Part shown: positions 26,405 through 35,155 of the stretch, piece after piece
Position numbering within the stretch: position 1 is the first letter of the stretch
Layout of the letters: each line of letters starts with the position of its first letter
Assembly (NCBI GenBank): GCA_003116975.1
Contig: BGKB01000279.1
Span: 7,179-54,542, forward strand
Origin: Aurantiochytrium sp. KH105
Taxonomy: Eukaryota > Sar > Bigyra > Thraustochytrida > Thraustochytriidae
DNA length: 47,364 nucleotides
Reading direction: 5' to 3'
Program-made: the position numbers and the translations under genes
The notes under the pieces: generated by a model
The model's input: the letters and a program-made list of their open reading frames with translations, nothing else
Told to the model about the DNA's origin: nothing
Databases searched by the model: none

Positions 26405-27718
26405 ATGGGCAGCTCCAACAGCACGCCGGCGGCGACGCCAGCCGCGGGCGGATGCCCCGTGAACCACGGCGCAGGCCCTTCGCAGGCAGCGGCGCCAGAA
26501 GCAGGACAAGGCTGCCCGGTCCAGCACGGAGACGCGGGCGCAGCGGCGGCGGCACCTCCTGCCGGGTGCCCCGTCAAGCACGAGGTGGCGAGCCCTCCGC
26601 CTTCGGGGTGCCCTGTTGACCACGGGCAAGGCGGGGACGCCAAGAAGACCGTGTACAATGTGTACGCCCAGCCGATCGACCCGTCGAACCGCATGCCCTT
26701 GAACCCGAATCAGCTTCCCGCGCCTGGACAGACCAAGCCACTCTCGACGGATCGCGTCAGGTCGCACATTCCCAAGGGCGGCGCAGATGGCGAGACATGG
26801 GAGTACCCTTCCGCGCAAATGTTCTACAACGCCATGATGCGCAAGGGCAAGCTGGAAGACGATGTGAGCGAAGACGATGTTGCCACCATTGTCGCTGTGC
26901 ACAACAACATGAACGAAAAGACATGGCACCAGGTTGTGCAGTGGGAGAAGGCTCTGCACCCAGAGGACTTTGCCGAGGCCGATGGGATTCGGCTTACGCG
27001 CTTTATGGGGCGGCCCAATGACATCTCGCCCATGGCCTGGTTCAAGTCCACCTTTCTCGGGTACCCGAAACCATTTGATCGCCACGACTGGATCGTTGAC
27101 CGCAACGGGCGCGAGGTGCGCTACGTGATCGACTACTACTACGACGAGTCCAAGTCTTCGCAGGACGAAACACCCGAGCTGCACGACATTCGATCGATCA
27201 AGAGTATCACGATGGATGCCCGGCCTGCCGTGGACTCGCCTCAGAGCCTCTTTGACCGAATTCGCTTTCCTCTGATGGAGAAGTTCGACATGGTGCCCCC
27301 GATTGACATGGGTCTCAAGTCCCAGGAGGCGGAAAAGGCCGCGGCAGCCAAGGCTCTCATCGAGAAAGAGCCTCTTCCCGAAGGCGCGACCACGTTCGAG
27401 AAAATGGATGTGGACGAGCTTCGCGATATTTCTTCCAAGATCGGCCCCGCCTGCAAGGCATGCTTTGCCAAGGTCGACAAGTGTAGTTCTGAGGCCGAGT
27501 GCCAACAGGCTAGCGTTGCGCTCACCTTTTGCATGGCCGAGCTTGTGTGCTCCAAGGAGGCCCAGCGCTTCCAGGCGGACCTCAACTCGGAGGAGCGTCT
27601 TGACGAAATGGTGGCTTGCATGGACCGCTTTGAGGAGCGGGCACTGAAGCTGCGGCAAATTGCCGCTGCCACCGCAGCTGCCACGGCAACAGCGGGCGCA
27701 GAAGGAGCAAAGAACTAA
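26405..27718 (+). CDS. HCCS: Holocytochrome c-type synthase (HCCS) with C-terminal twin-CX9C domain
   Basis: 437 aa from the ATG at 26405. The opening MGSSNSTP resembles the human HCCS start MGLSPSAP and supports this start over the in-frame ATG at 26042. HCCS (system III) joins heme to the CXXCH of cytochromes c at the inner mitochondrial membrane, intermembrane-space side. Four CPV heme-regulatory motifs lie at residues 17, 37, 55 and 69; one or two are usual. The catalytic core is well matched: TWEYPSAQMFYNAM (131-144), W180-E-K-A-L-H185 (H185 equals human H154), RFMGRP and PFDRHDWIVDRNGREVRYVIDYY (223-245). After the core (~295) come ~140 extra residues with C350-X9-C360 and C366-X9-C376, plus C353, C382 and C405. 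That is a twin-CX9C pattern of intermembrane-space proteins. Confidence 0.95.
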   Translation: MGSSNSTPAATPAAGGCPVNHGAGPSQAAAPEAGQGCPVQHGDAGAAAAAPPAGCPVKHEVASPPPSGCPVDHGQGGDAKKTVYNVYAQPIDPSNRMPLNPNQLPAPGQTKPLSTDRVRSHIPKGGADGETWEYPSAQMFYNAMMRKGKLEDDVSEDDVATIVAVHNNMNEKTWHQVVQWEKALHPEDFAEADGIRLTRFMGRPNDISPMAWFKSTFLGYPKPFDRHDWIVDRNGREVRYVIDYYYDESKSSQDETPELHDIRSIKSITMDARPAVDSPQSLFDRIRFPLMEKFDMVPPIDMGLKSQEAEKAAAAKALIEKEPLPEGATTFEKMDVDELRDISSKIGPACKACFAKVDKCSSEAECQQASVALTFCMAELVCSKEAQRFQADLNSEERLDEMVACMDRFEERALKLRQIAAATAAATATAGAEGAKN

Positions 27719-27735
27719 ACGTACGTACGTACGTT
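27719..27735. repeat. (ACGT)n run at the HCCS stop
   Basis: About four ACGT units beginning at the stop codon; self-complementary. Confidence 0.8.
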
Positions 27736-28393
27736 TATTATTGGGACTCTACTTGACTCCGCTCTCGTGCTTGTTTCTCGCTTGAACGATGGAAGTGAAT
27801 GTGAATGCAGTGCGAGGGGAAAAGAACGGAAAATAAGCTAGTAACATGATCTTGTGAACAGAAGGGTATGTCGTGTAGTAGTACATACAGTAAAGCACTT
27901 CATTGTAACAACGTTCATGTGTCCTGAAAATCCACCTTTGACGAAAGTTAGGCCCGTTTGCTGGTTTGGTTTTTTACACACGTCGATTGATAAATTTTTC
28001 TTTTATGCTCAAACAATTTTCTAGGATGTCGTCGAGTGTAATTCGAAAGGAAGAGGGTGTCAGCAACTGTCGAGGGAGCGCAACGAATAAGGCCCCTGCT
28101 ATCGACATTAATTTGCGGTCGATCTGTTCTAAAGAAAAACCAAAGAAGGAAAGAAGATGACGCAAGCTCTCACGTAGAGCAGAAGAAACGAGCGAAGTGA
28201 AGCGAATCGATGGAATGGATAAATGGATGATGATCACGGAGAGTGTATGTATAGAGGGCAAGGCGCGAAAAGTTGGATCGCGAAAGAGAAGCAATACTCG
28301 GAAGCACCAGCCCATTTGAAAAACCTCTGCACAGCGCGCCCGCTCGCTCAATCAAAAGAATCGAAAGGACGAAAGGTTCGATAAGAGAGGCGA
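27719..28393. other. Intergenic region between convergent HCCS and the basic protein gene
   Basis: It starts with an ACGT tetranucleotide run (27719-27735) right after the HCCS stop. The rest is comparatively AT-rich and has no supported gene. Confidence 0.5.
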
Positions 28394-29269
28394 TCAGAGG
28401 GCGACGCCAAAGAGACGAGACTCGTCGCCAAAATCGTTTTCCTCGTCGCGCCCCAAATAAGGGATCCACGTACCCTTTGGACTCAAATAGCGAAAGTCAA
28501 CGCCTGCAGGATACCAAGGATTGGTCTTGATATCGCGGGCGCGCTTCTTTTCGTAGCTGCGTGTGGCCTTGGCGCGAGCCTTGGATTCGCGACGCTCGGC
28601 CCTCTGCGCCTCGCGCTGCGCCTGGCGCTCTGGGTCGATGGACCGGCGAAACGAGAGCCGCTTGGTCGCTGGGGTTGGGGCGGCTTCTGGCCCCGGAGCC
28701 GCTCCTCGCTGGCTCACGGCAGTCATATTACGGTCCCGAATGCTTTTTCCCGATGTCGAGGAGCGTACACCGACGAGCTTGTTGATACCCGTGCTGAGGC
28801 GCCGCGACATACTGGGGCTGAGGACCTTGCTTCGCGCCCTCGAGCGCACGCTGCTCGTCTTTTGCCCGGGACGGGGTAGATTGAAGCGGTCAAAGTCGTT
28901 GTCATCGGCGTCAAGTTGGTGTTCTTCATCCGGATTGAGTTCGACGGCGACTTCGTTCTCGGCTTCATTGTCATAAACGTCCTCAAAGTCGGCCTTGCTC
29001 GCTTTGCTGGCGAGACTGGCGATACTTGCGACGCTGCGCGTGGGGCTGACATCCGAGCGGCGCGAGCTCTGTGAGCGGTGCGAGAGGCTCCTTCTCGACT
29101 TGGGTCTGGCGGTGGCCCAGTCTCTGGGCAGCGAAGAGGTGGCGACGCCGGGGGGGATGATGGGTCGTGGTTCTTCTTCAACGTCTTCTGCCTCGTGCTG
29201 TTCAACGGCACGCTGCGCGTTTTCCCTTTGCTCGCGGCGTTGCTTGCTGCTCCTCCATGTGCGCCGCAT
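28394..29269 (-). CDS. Basic, Ser/Arg-rich protein of unknown function
   Basis: 291 aa, ATG at 29269. Most of it is predicted disordered: Arg/Gln/Glu-rich start, a Ser/Arg region (~55-95), an acidic patch (~95-128: DFEDVYDNEAENEVAVELNPDEE), and a Ser/Arg region with MSRRLSTG and KRLSFRRS, possible basophilic kinase sites. A helical Arg/Glu/Ala stretch follows (QAQREAQRAERRESKARAK). The only folded-looking part is near the C-terminus, an aromatic-rich motif NPWYPAGVDFRYLSPKGTW at ~254-272. I do not recognise it. It may be a nuclear or cytoskeletal scaffold. Codon composition matches neighbours, so it is likely a real gene. Confidence 0.65.
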   Translation of the reverse strand: MRRTWRSSKQRREQRENAQRAVEQHEAEDVEEEPRPIIPPGVATSSLPRDWATARPKSRRSLSHRSQSSRRSDVSPTRSVASIASLASKASKADFEDVYDNEAENEVAVELNPDEEHQLDADDNDFDRFNLPRPGQKTSSVRSRARSKVLSPSMSRRLSTGINKLVGVRSSTSGKSIRDRNMTAVSQRGAAPGPEAAPTPATKRLSFRRSIDPERQAQREAQRAERRESKARAKATRSYEKKRARDIKTNPWYPAGVDFRYLSPKGTWIPYLGRDEENDFGDESRLFGVAL

Positions 29270-29848
29270 TTTGCTTTGGCTTTAGCTCTGGTGATCTACT
29301 TCGGTCAGCTCTATCTCTCACACACCTCGGTGGTGGGGTGATGGTAAAGTAAACCCTCGTCGATCCACACGATCCACGATGCGTGCGACAGGGTAGGTTA
29401 GGTTTAAAGCGAGGAGCGCGTTTCCTCCTTCTTGACCCAGCCAACTTCTACAACAACAGCTACAACAGCAACAACTACAACAACAGCGACGACAACAACG
29501 ATTGGATAGAGGAGTACTCCTCGGGCGTTTACCTTATCTCCCAAAGGCAACGAGAACGTGTCTGCAGCGATTGACAGCGACGGCAGTCTGCCTTGGCCTT
29601 CCTTCCTGGCAACCGCGATGTCACGCCCCTCGCTTTTTTCTTTGTCTGTCGGCACGTGCAGACGCGCCTGGGAGGGAAGAAGTCCACGAGACGAGCTCGC
29701 TGCGCTGGTCAGCCAGTCACCAATCAGGCTCACTCACTCTGTCCACGCGCGATCTCTCTTCTCGGCGTGCCTCTCCTGCCTGCCTGCCTGCGAGCCTTCG
29801 CTCGGGAGGACGGATGTACGTCTGTGTGAACAAGCGAACGAACAGTCA

Positions 29849-29877
29849 ATCAATCGATCGATCGATCGATCGATCGA
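29849..29877. repeat. (ATCG)n microsatellite
   Basis: About seven uninterrupted ATCG units, self-complementary. Confidence 0.9.
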
Positions 29878-30901
29878 CCCTAGTATCTTATCTTCGCTCG
29901 GAGCGCACACCTGGTCGCTCGCTTGCTTACTCGCTCGCTCGTTCGTTCGCTTGACCCTGCCGGTCGGTCGGTCGACCGATCGCTCGCCCTCCGGAGCCAC
30001 GCACGTGGTCTCTCTGCTCCTCCTCCCTCGCGCTCGTCACCTCGAGAGCGCACGCGCTCGCTCGCTCGCTCAGGTCTCGGCCGCGCTGGTTCGCAGGGTG
30101 AGAGATGGACTGATGGATAGGATAGGTGGATGGATGGATGGATGTTTGCTGGCGTCACACCAGCGATGCCCGATGCCTTCCTTCCTTCCTTGCTTGCCGG
30201 CTTCGGAGCTTTGCTCTTCGCGGACGGAGCCTGTGGACTTGCGCGCTCGCGTGCTTGCGTGCGCGCTTCCGTACGTGCTTGCGAGGACGAGGTGGTCTCG
30301 GCGACGTTTGCAGGCTAATTAGCTGCCGGAGACCGAGGAAGTAGTCTCTGTGTCTGTCTGCCTGCCTGCGTGTCTGGCGGATAGAGGGACAGAGCGAGAG
30401 CCTGCACGTGCTCAGGCCTGCCTCGCGCAAGTCGCGCCTTGCCTTGCGCTGCTGGCCGGCTGGCTGACTAGCCGGAGAGACGCCTGCTGGCGCGCGTTGA
30501 AGCGGCTCCGCTGGTCCTGGCCTCGGCCTTCGTCGAAGCCGCAGCAGCACAAGTCGCCAGCGAGCAAGCCTCGCAGCTCGCAATGGCGATCTCAGGCCAA
30601 CAACGGCGCGGCGCTGGCTCGACCCGGGCCTCCTCCACGCGACGTACGGGCGTCGCGATGCGCAAAATACGGGGGCTCGAAGCGGCAAGAGGAGATGCCA
30701 CGCGACGCGACGCGACGCAGCACAAGGCAGGCGGCACGACGCAGCGCGCGAAGGTCCCCCGGCGCGACGGTCCTCGCCTCTCGCCTTTGCCCTCCTTTAC
30801 CGCCTTCGCGTTCGGCCTTTAGTCTCCGACGAAGAGGCCTCTCCGCTGGCGCCTTCCGCGCGGCTCTCGCTCGCCGCCGGAGCGCCGCCCGCTCGCCCGG
30901 C

Positions 30902-30932
30902 CTCTCGCTCGCTCGCTCGCTCGCTCGCTCGC
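30902..30932. repeat. (CTCG)n microsatellite
   Basis: About seven CTCG units in a very GC-rich stretch. Confidence 0.85.
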
Positions 30933-31377
30933 ACGCGAGGGAGCGGGGCGCGCGCTGCTGCGTCTGCGCTGGCCGCTGCCGCGATGGTATTCTGGATGGA
31001 CGCCCGATCAATGCACGCGCTGCCGAGCTGTGCAGGCGCGAGAATGAAAGAAATGGACTTCTCCCCCCCCCTCCGCCGCGTGCCGCGCGCCGCCGCCGCT
31101 CCGAGCTCGGCCGCCGCCAGACTGCCTGCGCTCGCGCGCCCGCCGCAGCCCGCCTGCCCGTCTGCCGCGTCTGCTGCCGGGCCTCGCCGCGCCTCGCCGG
31201 AGAACGAACAGCGCGAGGGCGGCGCCGCGGCGCGACCCGAGCGCGCTCCTGCTTCCCTGCTTTCTTTCTTTCCTTCTTTCCTTCTTTCTATTCTTTGTTC
31301 TGCTTTGGACTTTGGCTCATTTCCAGCGCGCAGTGCGGAATAGCCGGTTTGGCGGCGCCATTGTCGACTTGCGCTTG

Positions 31378-31489
31378 CCATTCTTCACTTCAAGGGCCGA
31401 GTCGGGCCTGGCCTCCCTCTTTGGCGGGGCGGTCACTCGCTCGCACAGCTGGCGCCCTGCCCGGTCCCGCCGCCGCAAGTGAAGAATGG
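31378..31489. repeat. 13-bp inverted repeat with ACTTGCG-type motifs
   Basis: CCATTCTTCACTT at 31378-31390 and its exact reverse complement at 31477-31489. The right arm is part of a direct duplication, GCCGCCGCAAGTG(A/G)AGAATG (near 31468 and 31488). Confidence 0.7.
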
Positions 31490-31627
31490 CCGCCGCAAGT
31501 GGAGAATGCGGCATTTGCCACTTGCGCTGGCTGGGACGCGCGGACTTAAAGAGACCGCGCTGGACCCCCGCATGAGCTCGGTGCGGGAACCCTTGCTGCC
31601 GGTCTGCCCCGGACAGATGCGCAAAGG

Positions 31628-31731
31628 CCCCTTAGGCACTATACTGTTGTATCACAGAAGCCCAGTGGAGCCCGGGCTTGTCAGGCTTTATGCACCTGCA
31701 AGTATTCCACAGTCTCCAGTGCCATAAGGGG
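31628..31731. repeat. Near-perfect terminal inverted repeat, ~104 bp apart
   Basis: CCCCTTAGGCACT (31628-31640) pairs with AGTGCCATAAGGGG (31718-31731) with one unpaired base. GGACAGAT occurs on both sides (31611-31618 and 31730-31737), partly overlapping the right arm. Confidence 0.5.
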
Positions 31732-32728
31732 ACAGATAACCACCGTATTAGCCCGCATTAGCCTGCTGCGGAGCCGCGTCGCAGCTGCTGTGGGCAAGCG
31801 GACACGCGGGCGGGGCGGAGAGTTAACTCGTTTCCTCAACGACGAAGACTCCCACGGAGCCCCCTGCACGTGCCTCCCCGCCGCCATATTCCCGCTTCGC
31901 TCCACTGCCCGAGGGGGGCTTCCTGCGTGTTAGGACCCTTGTGCGGCCGCACCGGACCCGGCGGAGCGGGTGTGCACGTGCTCGTGCTCGTGCACGTGCT
32001 GCGAGAGCAGAAGGAAAGATAGGATAAAAGAAGGAAAGAAGAGCACCCAAGTGCGAGCCTGAGACGCTTGGCGCTTCAGCGGCGCGGCGTCCGTGGCCAC
32101 CGCGCGTGCCTGCGCGCTCTCCGGCGAGAAAGGCAGGCAGAGGCAGGCAAGCAGAGGCGGGTCGTCACGCGCGCGCCGCTCGATTGGCGGGGGCGAAAAG
32201 AGAGGAGGCTGGCGGCCAGGCAGAGTGCGAGCGCGGCGCGGACCGAGCGAGCCTGGCTGGGCGCCGCCCGCGTCGCAGGCAGGTGCTCTTGCGATCATCG
32301 AACGAACCCCCTTCTTGCCATAAACCATGCCGCCCCACGAACCATGCAAGGCCAAGCAAGCAAGCTGCGAAGGGGGGGAGGTGATGCAAGTGGTCGATGA
32401 TCAGTGGCAGCAGCAGCTGCAGCTTCAACATCGAGCAGAGCAGAGCAGGGCAGAGCAGAGAAGAGCAGAGCAAGTCACGACGTACGACTTGAGCCTGCTT
32501 CGCAGGCCTGGCGTCTGCCAGGCTTTTGGTACGTAGCGTAGTACGTGCGCACTACGAGGAAGGAAAGGGACGGGGGGAAAGGGTGTGCGAAGGAGTGTTT
32601 GGCGTGATGGAGGATCTTGATTCGCTTCGCTGCGATGCCATTCTGCAATGCCGTTCTGTCATTTGATAGTATACGTTCAGGCGAGATTGCTTATAAAAGA
32701 CATCATCCGAATCATCGCTAGGCCTATT

Positions 32729-34666
32729 TTAAACGTTCTGGCAGCCCGCACGGAAGCGATGGACCTGCGGCCCGTGCTCCAGCCGGGAGAGTATATGGGT
32801 CAACGCGGGCGCAAAGTCGACGTCGAGCGCGTAGTCGAAGTTGCCATAATCCGTGCGCGAGGTGCAATGGCAGGGCATCTGGATCAGGTGGTGGAAACCG
32901 GCGGCCGGCGCAAAGGTGCCACCCGTGCCCAAGTTCGAGTAAGATCCACATGTGATCTCAATCACGATGGTCTCCGGCCGCACGAAAATCGAGTTGCCAA
33001 ATTGACCGCCATGCGGCATGACGATGATGTCCGCCTCGTGAAAGGTCCGCGCCTGACCTTCGATGCTGAGCTGCGCAAAATCGCGCACGTCAGTCACGTC
33101 GACAAAGGGCAGTCGCTCTGCCACGGCGGCCGAAAAGGCGTCAATGTCGAGCCACGCGCGCCGCTGCCCGGCCTCGCCGATCGTGTGATGAGAGTATACC
33201 GTGAGCGTATACCGCTCACCCGGCTCTTGGACCTCCTGCTTATGCGACAGCGCGCCGAGCACGTTCCGCAGCATCCGCGAGGTCGCGTCCGGGTTCCGCG
33301 CGGGGAGCTCCAGCTCGAAAGACTGGCGCATGCGTTCTTGCAGCCACGACAGCATCTTCCTGCTCGAGAAACGGTTCTCATGATTCCATCCAGAGATCGG
33401 GACGATCGCATGCGAAAAACAAGGCAATACATGCTTGAAAAACGGCAACAGGTTCGTGCGGCTCGGGTCCTCGTCGAGGGGCCGAATCAAACCGAGTCGT
33501 CGCAGAATATTACACAGCCAGATACTCTCCTCGCAAAGCGGCGTCTCGTGCGAAATCACATAGTCAAAGTACCGCACCCCATGGGCCTCTTGTGACATAA
33601 GAATTGGCACCAGGGAGAAAAGGGTATCCCAAAGCTGATGGCCCGGATTACGACCAACATAATTCAATATCAGCACAGGTCGCGTGTAGTACACGGCTGC
33701 ACGCAAGTCGCCGCTGCGCGGGTCTTTTCTTGACCCGGGCGCTTGTTCCTGGCCGAGCTTCGCCAACGTGCGCTTGTTCGCATCGTAGCACGGTTGATAG
33801 TCCTTGAGCGACTTGACATTGACCTGGTGCATCCACATGATACCGCAGGGATTGGAAATCCAATCATAAGTGGTCTGCGGATTTGGGCACGCCACGCATC
33901 GCTCAGGGTCATTGTTCAAGGGGTCTACGTACACGAGACCACGCTGAGCCTGCTTCCCCGAGTTCATGTTGAACGACACGCACACGTCAAAGAAACTGAA
34001 CGCCGAACCAACTCTGTCCTCGCTCCCGTCTTGCGCGTCACCCTCCGCGGGCGAGGAATACCGCGGCATACTCGGCACAAAGGGCTGCGGGTCCCAGGAG
34101 CACAGCGTTTCATGCTCCGGACTCAGCAGTCTCGCGCTATCGCTCATCTCGCGCAGATGCTCAGCAACAGAGGCTGCAACTTCGCTGAGCGGCGCCAACT
34201 TGGCATCGTCCGCGGGAGCAGGACTACCCGGGTTTAAGAGTTGTGGGCCGCGCTCTTTGCATCCTCCGGGGTTGCTCAGGCGCTCGCCTGAGAACTTGAC
34301 GCGTGACTTGGTCTTCTTGTGATCCTCATCGCGTTTAGAATAGCCCGAAGGGTGCAGCTTGGGCGTTAACAACGCCGACCTGAACCTTTGCGCCGCCGCC
34401 TCGTCTTGCAAAATAGTGCTCAGAGCCACCTCAGGTCCCACCACGTTGGTCATCACCATCCGAGCCGGAGGCTCGGGAGGCTCGGAAATCTTGATTTCGC
34501 GCCACCAAAAAAACAGAGACACCGCCACGAGGCCAAATGTCACGATTGCAGCGAGGCTCCGCATGGTCCGCATCTGTGCCTGGGGCTTGATGAAACCTCG
34601 GGCGTCATCACTCGCCTCCAAGTCCTGTTTCGACATCCCGTTGGCGTCAACGTTGGCGTTGGCCAT
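32729..34666 (-). CDS. Type II membrane glycosyltransferase, GT61 (DUF563) family
   Basis: 645 aa, ATG at 34666. A short cytosolic tail (1-31) precedes one TM segment (~35-54, SLAAIVTFGLVAVSLFFWW) and a long luminal part: Golgi-type topology. A linker of ~250 residues has low complexity. The GT61 domain starts around 320, with GRNPGHQLWDTLFSL near 337-351, a Cys-containing central part (CEESIWLCNILRRLGL), and the family C-terminal block ADIIVMPHGGQFGNSIFVRP near 541-560, similar to the ADxxxxxHGAxLxN block of GT61 enzymes. Related GT61 enzymes add xylose, arabinose or O-GlcNAc (EOGT) to glycans or proteins. Donor and acceptor here are unknown. It likely acts in the Golgi or ER on wall or secreted glycans. 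Confidence 0.85.
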   Translation of the reverse strand: MANANVDANGMSKQDLEASDDARGFIKPQAQMRTMRSLAAIVTFGLVAVSLFFWWREIKISEPPEPPARMVMTNVVGPEVALSTILQDEAAAQRFRSALLTPKLHPSGYSKRDEDHKKTKSRVKFSGERLSNPGGCKERGPQLLNPGSPAPADDAKLAPLSEVAASVAEHLREMSDSARLLSPEHETLCSWDPQPFVPSMPRYSSPAEGDAQDGSEDRVGSAFSFFDVCVSFNMNSGKQAQRGLVYVDPLNNDPERCVACPNPQTTYDWISNPCGIMWMHQVNVKSLKDYQPCYDANKRTLAKLGQEQAPGSRKDPRSGDLRAAVYYTRPVLILNYVGRNPGHQLWDTLFSLVPILMSQEAHGVRYFDYVISHETPLCEESIWLCNILRRLGLIRPLDEDPSRTNLLPFFKHVLPCFSHAIVPISGWNHENRFSSRKMLSWLQERMRQSFELELPARNPDATSRMLRNVLGALSHKQEVQEPGERYTLTVYSHHTIGEAGQRRAWLDIDAFSAAVAERLPFVDVTDVRDFAQLSIEGQARTFHEADIIVMPHGGQFGNSIFVRPETIVIEITCGSYSNLGTGGTFAPAAGFHHLIQMPCHCTSRTDYGNFDYALDVDFAPALTHILSRLEHGPQVHRFRAGCQNV

Positions 34667-35155
34667 TCAGGGTGAGCACGTCGCTCACGTTTGTCAAGGC
34701 TGCCAAGGCCTTTGGTAACGAGCGAAGCGGACGATCGCGCCGTGCGCGATACGCCCTTATGGCTGACCGGATAGCTAGCTGCGTCAGCGCCCGGCTCACG
34801 GTCTGCCCGACGCGTGGCGCGGCACCAGCGTGAGCTTTGCTCACTTCTTGCTCGCTCCCTTGCTTGACCCACCTTTTTAGGTCGGCGTGGAAGAGAAAAA
34901 AAATTCTCAAGCAAAAAAAAACATTTCTGATTTTGATAACGACGCGCACGCGCATGCCGAAGATCAAGCAACGTGTGAAACCAGAAATAACAGGCGCCAC
35001 TGAAATAGCGCATTCTCGAAGAGCGACAAAGAAGCTCACGCCTATCGCTCGCGCCTACCGAGTATCTCCTTTTATTGAGCTTTCGTTTCTCTTTGCACCA
35101 TCCCTTTCCCAAGATCGTGTGACTTTCTTTTCTAAGTTTTTAATTCACATCATTT
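34667..35155. other. Intergenic region between GT61 and SNF2 genes
   Basis: This holds the GT61 promoter (left) and the SNF2 3' flank (right). An A-rich run lies at 34894-34921. No gene is seen. Confidence 0.5.
35071..35076 (-). terminator. Possible polyadenylation signal (AATAAA) for the SNF2 gene
   Basis: AATAAA on the minus strand 79 nt past the SNF2 stop codon. Position fits a poly(A) signal; no other support. Confidence 0.3.

Larger units (their letters stand above)
29270..32728. other. 3.4-kb gene-poor region
   Basis: I see no supported gene. The left part is full of tetranucleotide repeats (ATCG at 29849-29877, GGAT near 30128-30143, CTTC near 30178-30192, CTCG at 30902-30932). The middle (30400-31300) is extremely GC-rich. 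31360-31530 has several ACTTGCG/CGCAAGT motifs, and 31628-31731 an inverted repeat. A 399-codon open frame at 30350-31549 is Arg/Ala/Ser/Pro-rich with no domain and is probably chance. Spliced or RNA genes could be hidden here. Confidence 0.45.

Noticed and set aside
25784..27658. 624-codon minus-strand frame across HCCS
   Set aside because: Antisense to HCCS with no domain; the open frame reflects GC bias.
30350..31549. 399-codon plus-strand frame in the gene-poor region
   Set aside because: No antisense gene explains it, but composition is Arg/Ala/Ser/Pro low complexity with no domain and no good start context.
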